DNA from: Aquabacterium soli
Lineage (GTDB): Bacteria > Pseudomonadota > Gammaproteobacteria > Burkholderiales > Burkholderiaceae_C
Length of the DNA: 64,000 bases
Direction of reading: 5' to 3'
Assembly: GCF_003933735.1 (NCBI RefSeq)
Contig: NZ_RSED01000008.1
Span: 1-64,000, forward strand
A model generated the notes under the pieces. That model did no database searches. It worked only from the letters and a program-made list of their open reading frames with translations, and was not told where the DNA came from. The position numbers and the translations under genes were made by a program. Shown here in pieces: positions 27,291 to 36,820 of the stretch (the stretch's first letter is position 1; each line of letters starts with the position of its first letter).

Positions 27291-28271
27291 ATGCAAGCCT
27301 GGTTCTGCGAGACCCTGGACGGCCCCGATGCCCTGAACTGGAAAGAAGCGCCCACCCCTGAGCCCGGCAAGGGCGAGGTGCGCGTGGCCATCAAGGCCGC
27401 CAGCCTGAACTTCCCGGATCTGCTGATCGTGCAGGGCAAGTACCAGATGAAGCCGCCGCTGCCCTTCGTGCCCGGCGCCGAATTTGCCGGCGTGGTCGAA
27501 GCGGTGGGCGAGGGCGTCAAGCACTTGGCCGTGGGCACCGCCGTGGCGGGCTTTGCCGGCACGGGCGGCTTCGGCACGCACACCATTGCGCCGGCCGCCG
27601 TGCTGATGCCGCTGCCGCCTGCCTTCAGCTTCGAGGATGGCGCCGCCTTCCTGTGCACGTATGGCACCACCTACCACGGCCTGATCGACCGGGCCCAGCT
27701 CAAGGCCGGCGAGACCGTGCTGGTGCTGGGCGCTGCCGGTGGCGTGGGCACGGCAGCCATTCAGATCGCCAAGGCCGCAGGCGCCAAGGTGATCGCCGCC
27801 GCCTCGACCGATGAGAAGTGCGCGCTGTGCAAGACCCTGGGCGCCGACGACACCATCAACTACAGCACGCAGAACCTGCGCGACGAACTCAAGACGCTGA
27901 CCGGTGGCAAGGGCCCCGATGTGGTCTACGACCCCGTGGGCGGTGATTTCACCGAAGCGGCCTTCCGCTCCATCGCCTGGCGCGGCCGCTACCTGGTGGT
28001 GGGTTTCGCCAATGGCCAGATCCCGTCGCTGCCCTTGAACCTGACGCTGCTCAAGGGCGCGTCGGTGATGGGCGTGTTCTGGGGTGAGTTCGCCAAGCGC
28101 GAGCCGCAGAACAATGCCGCCAGCCTGATGCAGCTGGCCGCCTGGTACATGGAAGGCAAGATCAAGCCGCTGATCGAGCACAAGCTGCCGATGTCGCAGA
28201 TCAAGGAGGCCTTCACCTTGATGGGGTCTCGCCAGGTGCGCGGCAAGCTGGTGTTGACGAACCAGGGTTGA
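27291..28271 (+). CDS. NADPH:quinone oxidoreductase family protein (MDR)
   Basis: The 326-residue protein is a zinc-less medium-chain dehydrogenase: N-terminal GroES-like half (FVPGAEFAGVVEAVGEGV) and Rossmann half with GAAGGVG (147-153). No structural zinc cysteines are seen. Likely reduces quinones or enoyl compounds with NADPH. It converges on queG with no gap between the stops. Confidence 0.9.
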   Translation: MQAWFCETLDGPDALNWKEAPTPEPGKGEVRVAIKAASLNFPDLLIVQGKYQMKPPLPFVPGAEFAGVVEAVGEGVKHLAVGTAVAGFAGTGGFGTHTIAPAAVLMPLPPAFSFEDGAAFLCTYGTTYHGLIDRAQLKAGETVLVLGAAGGVGTAAIQIAKAAGAKVIAAASTDEKCALCKTLGADDTINYSTQNLRDELKTLTGGKGPDVVYDPVGGDFTEAAFRSIAWRGRYLVVGFANGQIPSLPLNLTLLKGASVMGVFWGEFAKREPQNNAASLMQLAAWYMEGKIKPLIEHKLPMSQIKEAFTLMGSRQVRGKLVLTNQG

Positions 28272-29387
28272 TCAGGCGGGGCGGGTGCTGGCCTCGGGCG
28301 TTCGTGACAGCGCCCAGCGCACGTGTTCGCCGACCAGATCGATGTCGGTGCCGTCTGGGGGGGATTGCAGCCAGGCGTGCAAGGCCCCGGTGACGCGCCG
28401 CACGCGCTCGTCGTCGCCCGCAACCCCCGCGTCTGACCAGGCCTGCAGCGCATTGCCCATGGCCACGGCGATGTTGCGCTGCCAGCGCGCAAAGCCGATG
28501 CGCCGGATCGGGCTGCCCTCGGTCAGCCGCAGGAAGCGCGCCTCGTCCCAGGCCCACAGGTCCAGCAGGCTCGGCCCGTCCAGCGCGGGCCGCACGTCGA
28601 AATCCGGCACGCTGGCGCGTTGCGCGAACTTGTTCCAGGGGCAGGTCAGCTGGCAATCGTCGCAACCGTAGATGCGGTTGCCCATCAGCGGGCGCAGCTC
28701 CAGCGGGATCGGCCCGCCATGCTCGATGGTCAGGTAGGAGATGCAGCGCCGGGCGTCCACCAGCTTCTCGCCGACGATGGCCTGGGTCGGGCAGATGTCG
28801 ATGCAGGCCGTGCAGGCGCCACAGTGGGCGGTTTCGGGCTCGGTGATCGGCAAGGGCACGTCCACGAAGATCTCGCCCAGGAAGAACATGGAGCCCGCTT
28901 CGCGCGAGAGCAGCAGCGTGTGCTTGCCGCGCCAGCCCAGGCCGCTGCGGCTGGCCAGTTCCACCTCCATCACGGGCGCCGAATCCGTGAAGACACGGTA
29001 ACCATAAGGCCCGATCAGCAGGGCCAGCTCGTCGGCCAGCTTCTGCAGCCGCGCGCGCAACACCTTGTGGTAATCGCGGCCCCGGGCATAGACGGACACG
29101 GTGGCCGCATCGGGCCTGGCCTGGCGTGCCCATTCGATGTTCTGCCATCCGGCGGGGACGCTGGCAGGCAGGTAGTTCATGCGCGCGGTGATCACCCGAA
29201 CGGTGCCGGGCACCAGCTCTGCAGGGCGCGCGCGCTTGAGCCCATGGCTGGCCATGTAGTGCATGTCGCCGTGGAAGCCGTGAGACAACCAGTTCAGGAA
29301 AGCGGGCTCAGCACTTGACAAGTCCACCCCGGCTACGCCAATCTGAGAAAATCCCAGTGTCGCGGCCTTGTGCCGCAGTTGCGCCAT
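28272..29387 (-). CDS. queG: Epoxyqueuosine reductase
   Basis: With ATG 29387 the protein has 371 residues. It shows D135 in the TDSAPVMEVELA catalytic segment, the first [4Fe-4S] set C189, C192, C195 and C199 (CGACTACIDICP), and the second set C215, C242, C245 and C249 (CDDCQLTCP). It makes the last step of queuosine synthesis in tRNA, using cobalamin. An upstream ATG at 29483 would give 403 residues and overlap the divergent tsaE start; the shorter form matches the family length better. Confidence 0.94.
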   Translation of the reverse strand: MAQLRHKAATLGFSQIGVAGVDLSSAEPAFLNWLSHGFHGDMHYMASHGLKRARPAELVPGTVRVITARMNYLPASVPAGWQNIEWARQARPDAATVSVYARGRDYHKVLRARLQKLADELALLIGPYGYRVFTDSAPVMEVELASRSGLGWRGKHTLLLSREAGSMFFLGEIFVDVPLPITEPETAHCGACTACIDICPTQAIVGEKLVDARRCISYLTIEHGGPIPLELRPLMGNRIYGCDDCQLTCPWNKFAQRASVPDFDVRPALDGPSLLDLWAWDEARFLRLTEGSPIRRIGFARWQRNIAVAMGNALQAWSDAGVAGDDERVRRVTGALHAWLQSPPDGTDIDLVGEHVRWALSRTPEASTRPA

Positions 29388-29477
29388 CACATTCTGCGCA
29401 TCCCAGCCAGCCTGAGCAGGCAGGACCTGGCCGGTCGATTGACCAGCCGGGGCAGCGGGGGATGGAGATGGGGCCGA

Positions 29478-30065
29478 ATGCATGTGACGATCGTAGCAAG
29501 CCAGACGACCTCCGACTCCACCTTGTTCTCTGTGGTGCCCGATACCGCGGAGGTTGCCAGTGTGCGTCAGCACTGGCCCACGGAAGATGATTGCGCCCAT
29601 GATGCGCGGACCCTGGCCCATGAACTGGCCCCGCGCCTGGCGCAGGGCGCCGCGGTGCTGATCGAGTTGCGCGGCACCCTGGGGGCCGGCAAGACCACCT
29701 TCACCAGGCACCTGCTGCGCGCCCTGGGCGTGCAAGGCCGCATCAAGAGCCCCAGTTACGCCGTGGTCGAGCCGTATGACCCTGATGGCCTGCCCGTGTG
29801 GCATTTCGATTTCTACCGCTTCGCCGATCCGCGCGAATGGGAAGACGCAGGCTTTCGCGACATCTTTGCGGCGCCTGGCCTCAAGGTGGTGGAGTGGCCA
29901 GACAAGGCGGCGGGTCTGTTGCCGCCTGCTGATCTGCTGATGGACATCGACACCGATGCCCAGGGCGGGCGCCAGGTGGCCTTGCGCACCCGCACGGCGC
30001 AGGGCGCCAGCCTGCTGGCCACCCTGCAGGTTTCGGCCCAACCCTCGACGGGAGGTAGCGCATGA
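29478..30065 (+). CDS. tsaE: tRNA threonylcarbamoyladenosine biosynthesis ATPase TsaE
   Basis: The 195-residue product has the P-loop GTLGAGKTT, SPSYAVVEPY, FDFYR and VVEWPDKA, all typical of TsaE, which assists TsaB-TsaD in making t6A37 in tRNA. The first 40 residues are longer than usual, so the true start may be downstream. Its TGA overlaps the ATG of amiC (30062-30065). Confidence 0.94.
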   Translation: MHVTIVASQTTSDSTLFSVVPDTAEVASVRQHWPTEDDCAHDARTLAHELAPRLAQGAAVLIELRGTLGAGKTTFTRHLLRALGVQGRIKSPSYAVVEPYDPDGLPVWHFDFYRFADPREWEDAGFRDIFAAPGLKVVEWPDKAAGLLPPADLLMDIDTDAQGGRQVALRTRTAQGASLLATLQVSAQPSTGGSA

Positions 30066-31642
30066 GCCTCAAACCACCACGCAAGCCTGCCGAGCCTTCG
30101 TCGGGCCAGGGTCTGAGCCGGCGCGACGTGCTCGCCGCTGGCGCACGGGGCTCGCTGCTGCTGGCGCTGGGCCCGTCCCAGCTGGCCTGGGGTGCCGAGG
30201 TGCTGGCCGTGCGGGTGTGGCCGGCCAAGTCGTATACCCGCGTGACGCTCGAATCCGATGTGGCGCTCAAAGCCAAGCACTTTCTGATGCCCAACCCACA
30301 CCGGCTGGTCATCGACATCGAGGGACTGGAGCTCAGCCCCCAGTTGCGTGACCTGGTGCGCAAGGTGCGCGCGGACGATCCCTTCATCGCCCACGTGCGA
30401 GTAGGGCAGAACAAGCCCGGCGTGGTGCGCCTGGTGGTGGACCTCAAGCAGGGCATCAAGCCGCAGGTGTTCGGCCTGGCGCCCGTGGCCGCCTACCAGC
30501 ACCGCATGGTGTTCGATCTGTACCCCATGCAGGAGGCCGATCCGGCCCTGGCCTTGCAGGCAGGTGCCCCTGCTTCGCAACTGGGCACGCCGGAGAGCGG
30601 CACGGCCGCGGGGTCTGCCCCATCGAGCCCGGGCACCTTGCCTGGCAAGGGCGCCGCCTCGGCGTCGGTCCAGGCTGATCCCGTGCCCGATGGCAGCGCT
30701 GCCAGCGGTGGCGCCCAGCCATCACCGGGCTCCAGCATGGCCTCACGCGAGGCGGCCGAGGCCATGAACGACGCGCTGGGTGATTTCATCACCGACCTGC
30801 GCCGCAAGCCAGGTGACAAACCAGCCGACCGTGCGGGTGACAAGGGCCTGGCCAAGGTGGCGCCGCCACGCTCGACCAACAGCAGCACCGAAGCGCAAGA
30901 GGATGAAGCCGCTTCGCTGAAGTCAGGCGCCCAGCGCCTGGTGATCGTGGCGCTGGACCCAGGCCATGGCGGCGAAGACCCGGGCGCCATCGGGCCCTCG
31001 GGTCTGTACGAAAAGCACGTGGCCCTGGCGATCGCGATGAAGCTGCGCGCACGCATCAACGCGCAGCCTGGCATGCGGGCGATGCTCACGCGCGAGGCCG
31101 ACTACTTCGTGCCCCTGCAGGATCGGGTGCGCAAGGCCCGGCGTGTGCAGGCGGACCTGTTCGTGTCCATCCACGCCGATGCCTTTCTGAACCCCCAGGC
31201 ACGGGGGGCGTCGGTGTTCGCGCTTTCTGAAGGCGGTGCCACCAGCGCGGCGGCGCGCTGGATCGCCAACAAGGAAAACGCCTCTGACATGGTTGGTGGC
31301 GTCAACGTCAAGTCGAAGGATGCGCAGGTGATGCGCGCCATGCTGGACATGTCCACCACGGCCCAGATCAAGGACAGCCTGAAGCTGGGCAAGTCCGTGC
31401 TGGGTCACCTGGGCAAGGTGGGCAAGCTGCACAAGCCGCGTGTGGAGCAGGCCGGGTTTGCGGTGCTCAAGGCGCCGGACATCCCTTCGATCCTGGTCGA
31501 GACAGGGTTCATCTCCAATCCGGATGAAGAGCGCAAGCTGCACGATGAGGCCTACCAGAACGAACTGGCCGATGCCCTGGCGACGGGCATCGTGCGCTAC
31601 TTCGCCCGCAACCCGCCCTTGGCGCGCAACCGCGCGCTCTGA
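30062..31642 (+). CDS. amiC: N-acetylmuramoyl-L-alanine amidase with Tat signal (AmiC type)
   Basis: The 526-residue protein starts with a twin-arginine signal (SRRDVL, 19-24, then a hydrophobic stretch). An AMIN domain (about 45-150) for septal peptidoglycan targeting follows, then a Ser/Pro/Ala-rich linker (about 160-290) and an Amidase_3 domain from about 293. Zinc and catalytic residues are visible in DPGHGGEDPGA, the E of YEKHVAL, SIHADAF and ILVETGFISN. It cleaves septal peptidoglycan during daughter cell separation. Cotranslated with tsaE through an ATGA overlap. Confidence 0.95.
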   Translation: MSLKPPRKPAEPSSGQGLSRRDVLAAGARGSLLLALGPSQLAWGAEVLAVRVWPAKSYTRVTLESDVALKAKHFLMPNPHRLVIDIEGLELSPQLRDLVRKVRADDPFIAHVRVGQNKPGVVRLVVDLKQGIKPQVFGLAPVAAYQHRMVFDLYPMQEADPALALQAGAPASQLGTPESGTAAGSAPSSPGTLPGKGAASASVQADPVPDGSAASGGAQPSPGSSMASREAAEAMNDALGDFITDLRRKPGDKPADRAGDKGLAKVAPPRSTNSSTEAQEDEAASLKSGAQRLVIVALDPGHGGEDPGAIGPSGLYEKHVALAIAMKLRARINAQPGMRAMLTREADYFVPLQDRVRKARRVQADLFVSIHADAFLNPQARGASVFALSEGGATSAAARWIANKENASDMVGGVNVKSKDAQVMRAMLDMSTTAQIKDSLKLGKSVLGHLGKVGKLHKPRVEQAGFAVLKAPDIPSILVETGFISNPDEERKLHDEAYQNELADALATGIVRYFARNPPLARNRAL

Positions 31643-31665
31643 GCGCTGCGTGTCAGGCAGCGTGT

Positions 31666-31950
31666 TCAGCGGCGGGCGCGCATCGCAAAACGCGCCTGCA
31701 CAAACTCGAAGGCGTAGCGCACGGCCTCGTCGATCACGCGCTCGTTCTCTGTGCGTTCCTTTTCGGTCAGGTAGAAGGCCAGGTCCACCTCATGCCGGAT
31801 GTAGCGCGGCGGCAGGCGATTGAGTGCCACGCAGGCCACGTCGGGGTGCTGCTCTTCGGTGAGCATGGGGTAGTTGAGGGCGTGGTCGTTCACGCATTCG
31901 ATGACCTGGCGCTCGTAGTAGTTGCGCAGGGTATGGAAATCGGCGGGCAT
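31666..31950 (-). CDS. ComFB-family protein
   Basis: The 94-residue protein has the ComFB core: NYYERQVIECV near the start and VACVALNRLPPRYI followed by a mostly helical C-terminus. B. subtilis ComFB is a late competence operon product of unclear role; related proteins in cyanobacteria bind cyclic di-GMP. It lies 140 bases downstream of nadC with no other signalling gene next to it, so function here is open. Confidence 0.8.
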   Translation of the reverse strand: MPADFHTLRNYYERQVIECVNDHALNYPMLTEEQHPDVACVALNRLPPRYIRHEVDLAFYLTEKERTENERVIDEAVRYAFEFVQARFAMRARR

Positions 31951-32090
31951 GGCTCGGGCAGCAATCCTGATGGCGGGATGCCATCAGTGTGCCCAGCCTT
32001 GCAGACGCCTTGCCGTGAAGAATGCGCGTTTTGACCGAAGTTGGCGCCAGCCCATCCAGTCAAGGGGGCATGGCGCTGATGCCACTGCCC

Positions 32091-32996
32091 TCAGGCGATG
32101 CGCTCGAGTACCCGCAATGAGAAATCCACCGCGCGCACGTCCTTGGTCAGCTTGCCGATGGAGATGCGGTCCACGCCCGTGGCGGCGATGCCGCGCAGCT
32201 GCTCCAGCATGACGCTGCCGGAGGCTTCCAGCAGGGCTTGCCCGCCCGTCAGCTCCTGGTTGATGGCCACGGCCTGGCGCATCAGGTCGGTGTCGAAGTT
32301 GTCCAGCAGGATGCTGGTGGCGCCGGCGCCCAGGGCTTCGCGCAACTGGTCCAGGGTCTCCACTTCGATCTGGATGCCGATCTGGTAACCCTTGGGGGTG
32401 GCCTGTTCGGCCACCAGGGCCTGCGCATTGCGCAGGGCGGCGCTCACGCTGCCGGCCGAGGCGATGTGGTTTTCCTTGATCAGGATGCCGTCGTACAGGG
32501 CCAGGCGCTGGTTGGCGCCGCCTCCGATGCGCACGGCGTACTTCTGCGCCAGGCGCAGGCCGGGCAGCGTCTTTCGTGTGTCGAGCACACTGCAGCCGCG
32601 TGGGTTGGGCGATGCGCCCTCGATGGCGTCCATGTGGCGGCGCGTGAGCGTGGCCACGGCCGACAGGGTCTGCAGGAAGTTCAGCCCGGGGCGCTCGGCG
32701 GTGAGCAGGGCGCGGGCGTCGGCCTCGATGGCACACACCGGGGTGTCGGCGGCCATCAGGTCGCCTTCGGCGTAGGACCAGTCGATGCGCGCCTGCGCAT
32801 CAAGCGCGCGCAGGCAGCCTTCGAACCACTCGCGGCCACACAGCACGGCCTCTTCGCGCACCAGCAGGCGGGCCTTGACGCGCTGGCCGGGTTTGACGAG
32901 GGCGGCCGTCCAGTCACACACACCCACGTCTTCAAACAGGGCATCGCGGATGTTGCGGGCGCGGGCTTCGGCCAGGGTTTCGTTGTGGTCGAACAT
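32091..32996 (-). CDS. nadC: Nicotinate-nucleotide pyrophosphorylase (quinolinate phosphoribosyltransferase)
   Basis: From ATG 32996 the product has 301 residues. DTRKTLPGLRLAQKYAVRIGGG and LYDGILIKENHI are NadC active-site segments, and EVETLDQL and LLDNFDTDLM complete the barrel. It converts quinolinate and PRPP to NaMN. It follows nadA by 48 bases on the same strand. A TTG at 33006-33008 could add four residues. Confidence 0.96.
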   Translation of the reverse strand: MFDHNETLAEARARNIRDALFEDVGVCDWTAALVKPGQRVKARLLVREEAVLCGREWFEGCLRALDAQARIDWSYAEGDLMAADTPVCAIEADARALLTAERPGLNFLQTLSAVATLTRRHMDAIEGASPNPRGCSVLDTRKTLPGLRLAQKYAVRIGGGANQRLALYDGILIKENHIASAGSVSAALRNAQALVAEQATPKGYQIGIQIEVETLDQLREALGAGATSILLDNFDTDLMRQAVAINQELTGGQALLEASGSVMLEQLRGIAATGVDRISIGKLTKDVRAVDFSLRVLERIA

Positions 32997-33044
32997 GGGA
33001 ATCAGCAATTCAATGGCGAAAGAGCGGGCGACGCGGCAAGGCGC

Positions 33045-34163
33045 TCAGGCTGCGCCCACGTTGGGCACGAAGCCCTGGGCCGGTTTGGCCGTGGCCGAGG
33101 GGTTGCGTGCCACGAAATCCAGCATGCGGTCGATGCAGCCATGGGCCTGCACGCGGGTGGCTTCATCCACCTGAATCTCGCCGGTGCCGGCTTCCAGGCA
33201 GGACAGCACACCCTGCAACGCGTTCATCGCCATCCACGGGCAGTGCGCGCAGCTCTTGCAGGTGGCGCTGTTGCCGGCGGTGGGCGCCTCGATCAGCGTT
33301 TTGGTGGGCGCCAGTTGGCGCATGCGGTGCAGGATGCCGTTGTCGGTGGCCACGATGAAGACGGGTGCGTCCAGTTCGACCACGGCCTTGAGCAGTTGCG
33401 ATGTCGAGCCGACCACGTCGGCCTGGGCCACGACGCTTTCGGGCGATTCGGGGTGCACCAGCACCTTGGCGCCTGGGTATTGCGCCTTGAGCAGATCCAG
33501 TTCCAGGCCCTTGAACTCGTCGTGCACGATGCAGGCGCCGTTCCACATCAGCATGTCTGCGCCGGTCTGCTGCTGGATGTAGCGGCCCAGGTGGCGGTCG
33601 GGTGCCCACAGCACCTTCTCGCCCTGGGCCTTCAGGTGGCTGACGATGGCCAGCGCGCAGGAGCTGGTCACCATCCAGTCGGCGCGGGCCTTCACGGCGG
33701 CGCTGGTGTTGGCGTAGACCACCACCTTGCGGTCGGGGTGCACATCGCAGAATTTGGCGAAATCGTCGGCCTCGCAGCCCAGGTCGAGCGAGCAGGTGGC
33801 GTCCAGATCGGGCATCAGCACGCGCTTTTCGGGGCTGAGGATCTTGGCCGATTCGCCCATGAACTTCACGCCGGCCACGATCAAGGTCTGGGCGGCGTGG
33901 TCGCGGCCGAAGCGGGCCATCTCCAGCGAATCGGAGACGCAGCCGCCGGTTTCCAGGGCCAGGTCCTGCAGGTCACCATCCACGTAGTAGTGGGCCACCA
34001 GCACGGCGTTCTGCGAGACCAGCAGCGATTTGATGCGGGCCTTGACGGCTGCTTTTTCGTCGGCGGGCAGGGCAGGTGGCACCTTGGCCCAGGCATGGGC
34101 GGTGCAACTGGCGCCGGATGCATCCTGGCGCGTGTAGTCAAAGAGAACAGACTCGGAAGACAT
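33045..34163 (-). CDS. nadA: Quinolinate synthase
   Basis: The 372-residue product carries the three [4Fe-4S] cysteine segments of NadA ([18 protein letters not shown] and SCAHCPWM) and the [13 protein letters not shown] start. It condenses iminoaspartate with dihydroxyacetone phosphate to quinolinate. It is followed by nadC and preceded by the PAP2 gene with an 18-base gap. Confidence 0.97.
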   Translation of the reverse strand: MSSESVLFDYTRQDASGASCTAHAWAKVPPALPADEKAAVKARIKSLLVSQNAVLVAHYYVDGDLQDLALETGGCVSDSLEMARFGRDHAAQTLIVAGVKFMGESAKILSPEKRVLMPDLDATCSLDLGCEADDFAKFCDVHPDRKVVVYANTSAAVKARADWMVTSSCALAIVSHLKAQGEKVLWAPDRHLGRYIQQQTGADMLMWNGACIVHDEFKGLELDLLKAQYPGAKVLVHPESPESVVAQADVVGSTSQLLKAVVELDAPVFIVATDNGILHRMRQLAPTKTLIEAPTAGNSATCKSCAHCPWMAMNALQGVLSCLEAGTGEIQVDEATRVQAHGCIDRMLDFVARNPSATAKPAQGFVPNVGAA

Positions 34164-34181
34164 AGGACGGAACGGGGTACG

Positions 34182-34970
34182 TCAGGACGCGGTGGGGGCG
34201 CGGGGTTGGGCTTGCCGACGCTGGTCGAAGCGCCGCATGCCGAAGGCTACCAGTTCGCACGACAGCCACACGGCGTAGAAGGAAAACACCACGTCGCTCA
34301 GGTAGTGGCCACCTTGCATGATGCGGCCCATGCCCACGGCGATGCCGGCGATCAAGCCGATCTGTACCCAGCGGCGACGCCAGGTGCGGCCGGCGAACAG
34401 GCCCAGGGTGATCAAGGTGAAACCGGCGGTGGCATGGCCGCTGATGAAGCTGCGGTGGCGCTCTGGTGTGGCACCGCGCTCGAACGCGGCATGGAAGGGC
34501 TGGTCGCCGCCGAACTCGATGGTCTGCACCGGGCGCGGACGGCCCATGAGGTTCTTCAGGCCCAGCTCGACGATCAGGCCCGAGCTGAGCACGGCCACGC
34601 ACACCACGGCAATGGCCGTGCGGCGCCACAGCCCGAGCAACTGGGTGGCGGTGCTTTCGGCCCCGCGACGGCGGGCCAAGCGTGCCAGCCAGGGGGCTGC
34701 CACGGCCAGCAGCGCAGCCAGCACGAGCAGGGTGTTGCCCACCACCGGGGTGTACTGGTACAGCGCCTGCACCACCGGGTTGTTGGCCTGGAAGAAGCCG
34801 GTTTGCGGTGTGTAGTAGCGCTGTGAGAACAGGATGTCGACGCGTGGGGCCTTGGCGAACACGGCCAGGCTCACGAACAGCCCGGCCCAGATCAGCCGGG
34901 TGTCGAAGGTGTTGTCGTCGTCCTGGGCTGAATCATGTGGCGCGGATCGGGAACGGGAAGGACGGCTCAC
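34182..34970 (-). CDS. PAP2-family membrane phosphatase
   Basis: Start GTG 34970 overlaps the TGA of the GT39 gene (GTGA) and has GGAAAG six bases before it; the product has 262 residues. The PAP2 signature is present: KNLMGRPRP, SFISGH and GRIMQGGHYLSD, with about six membrane helices. It likely dephosphorylates undecaprenyl pyrophosphate or lipid A-type substrates. Tight linkage to GT39 and GT2 genes suggests recycling of a polyprenyl carrier. Confidence 0.9.
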   Translation of the reverse strand: MSRPSRSRSAPHDSAQDDDNTFDTRLIWAGLFVSLAVFAKAPRVDILFSQRYYTPQTGFFQANNPVVQALYQYTPVVGNTLLVLAALLAVAAPWLARLARRRGAESTATQLLGLWRRTAIAVVCVAVLSSGLIVELGLKNLMGRPRPVQTIEFGGDQPFHAAFERGATPERHRSFISGHATAGFTLITLGLFAGRTWRRRWVQIGLIAGIAVGMGRIMQGGHYLSDVVFSFYAVWLSCELVAFGMRRFDQRRQAQPRAPTAS

Positions 34971-36802
34971 TTGCTGCTTTCCGCTGGCCTCTCGGTGAAG
35001 GGCACATCTTCGCCGCGCTCGTCGGCGGTACCGCTCTGGTCGAGGTAGGTCTGGTTGTCGTAGCCCACGAAACCGCGCGCCAGGTACAGGTACAGCGTGA
35101 TCTGGCGGCCAGGGCCTGCCTGGACCACCGAACGGCCCAATTCGCGCTTGAAGGCAAAGCGGTCGAGGATGTGATCGGGGTTGGGCTTGTCGGTCAGCAC
35201 CAGCACATCCTGGCCCACCGTGTTGGGCATGCTGTGCTGAAGCTGGTAGTGGTCGGTGTGCTCGCCGCGCGGGTTCCAGGCCATGATGCGCGGCTTGTGA
35301 TCGCGCCACTGGTAGGCGGCCTGGGTCAGCATCAGGCGCTTGTCGGCCACGACGGGCAGGCCCTGGACACGTGGGTCATTGAGCAGCGAGCCCAGTTGGC
35401 CGAAGGCCGCGTCCCAGCCGCGCATGCGCACCAGCACATCGGCCTTGGCGGGCAGCTTGTCGCCCATCACGTCACGGGCATGCAGCACGATGCCCGTCAG
35501 CAGCAGGTTGCTGGCCAGCACCACCCAGAACCAGGTCACGGGGCGCGGGGCAGACAGCGGCACCAGCGGCAGGCTCAAGCGTGAGGCCAGCAGCAGGAAC
35601 AGGCTGATCATGGCCGGCGCCGCCCAGTTCACGTGCGCATCGGCCATCACGGCCTGCACGACCGCGATCAGCAGCAGCGGTGCGCTCAGGGCCACCAGGT
35701 AGCGGTAAGACGTGACCGAGGCCAGGTAGTACGCCGAGTTGCGCGTTGATTTGACGCGGGGCTGTTCGCCTTGCGACAGCTGCGAGCTGGCCGGCTGGCT
35801 GGACGAGGGGGCCACCTGCGTGCTGGGCGCCCACTGGCTGGGGGGCAGCATCTGGCTGGAGGCCGCCCACTGGCTCTGGCCCGCCACCTCGTTGGTGCCG
35901 GCGTGCACGCGGCGGTGCAGCCACAGCCCGGCGATCACGGCCACCGGTCCCAGCATGGCGATCTGCCCCACCAGGAACACCAGCGCCGCCACCGGCCCGC
36001 CCGAGCGGCTGGATTTGGTGGTGATGTCGGCCGTGTGCTGCAAGGTGGGGAAGCCCCACTCGGCGTTCCAGGCGATGTTGGGGCTGAGCACCAGCAACGC
36101 TGCGGCCACCGCGGCCCAGGGACCGATGCGCAGCAGGCCGCGCTTGGGACCGTGCACGCCCCACAGCGCCCACAGCGCCGTGATGGCGAAGGCCGCCATC
36201 GTGTACTTGCTGAGCATGCCCACGCCGCACACCGCGCCGAACAGAAGCCACAGGCCCAGGCGGTTGGTGACCTGGGCGCGCCACAGCGCCCAGGCGGCCA
36301 GTGCCCAGCACAGGAGCAGCGGGCCATCGGTGCTGGCGAACATGCCCAGCATGCCGGCCATGGGCGAGGTGAGGAACAACGCCCCCGCGACGATGCCGGT
36401 GCGCACGCCGCTGGACGTGGGCCACAGCGCCCGGGCCAGGCCCACCATGGCCACGGCGGTGGCCACATAGGTGAGCATGGTGAGCAGTTTGACCCCCAGC
36501 ACCCCGTTGCCGAACACGGCCGTGCTGGCCGCGATCAGGCCGGCTATCACCGGGGGCTTGGAGAAGTAGCCCCATTGCAGGTGCCGCGACCAGTCCCAGT
36601 ACTGGGCCTCGTCGAAGAACAGGGAAATGCCGCTGTAGTGCACGACCCCGGCACGGTAGACCAGCAACACGGCGGCCAGGGCCAGCAGCAGCCACATGCG
36701 GCGGCCCCACAGGCGGGGCCAACGATGGGCAGGCCGGGCACCCTGGGTGCGCGCAATCTCGGGGGTGGGTACTGCCGCGGTCGGAGAGGTCGTGTTGGTC
36801 AT
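34967..36802 (-). CDS. ArnT-like glycosyltransferase (GT39 family)
   Basis: The 611-residue membrane protein has about 11-12 helices and the catalytic acidic pair D64-E65 in ISLFFDEAQYWDW, as in ArnT/GT39 enzymes that move a sugar from a polyprenyl phosphate to lipid A or other acceptors. Between helices, at about 35750-35890, it carries a Gln/Ser/Pro-rich insert with repeated SQW and SSQ units not usual in the family. The stop overlaps the PAP2 start; the GT2 gene lies 18 bases upstream. Confidence 0.9.
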   Translation of the reverse strand: MTNTTSPTAAVPTPEIARTQGARPAHRWPRLWGRRMWLLLALAAVLLVYRAGVVHYSGISLFFDEAQYWDWSRHLQWGYFSKPPVIAGLIAASTAVFGNGVLGVKLLTMLTYVATAVAMVGLARALWPTSSGVRTGIVAGALFLTSPMAGMLGMFASTDGPLLLCWALAAWALWRAQVTNRLGLWLLFGAVCGVGMLSKYTMAAFAITALWALWGVHGPKRGLLRIGPWAAVAAALLVLSPNIAWNAEWGFPTLQHTADITTKSSRSGGPVAALVFLVGQIAMLGPVAVIAGLWLHRRVHAGTNEVAGQSQWAASSQMLPPSQWAPSTQVAPSSSQPASSQLSQGEQPRVKSTRNSAYYLASVTSYRYLVALSAPLLLIAVVQAVMADAHVNWAAPAMISLFLLLASRLSLPLVPLSAPRPVTWFWVVLASNLLLTGIVLHARDVMGDKLPAKADVLVRMRGWDAAFGQLGSLLNDPRVQGLPVVADKRLMLTQAAYQWRDHKPRIMAWNPRGEHTDHYQLQHSMPNTVGQDVLVLTDKPNPDHILDRFAFKRELGRSVVQAGPGRQITLYLYLARGFVGYDNQTYLDQSGTADERGEDVPFTERPAESSK

Positions 36803-36820
36803 GGCTAGCAGGAGGAAAGA

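Noticed and set aside
32238-34826. Long open frame of 862 codons on the + strand opposite nadC, nadA and the PAP2 gene
   Set aside because: It is antisense to well-identified enzymes, is rich in His, Gln and Gly as expected for a GC-rich shadow frame and has no domain.
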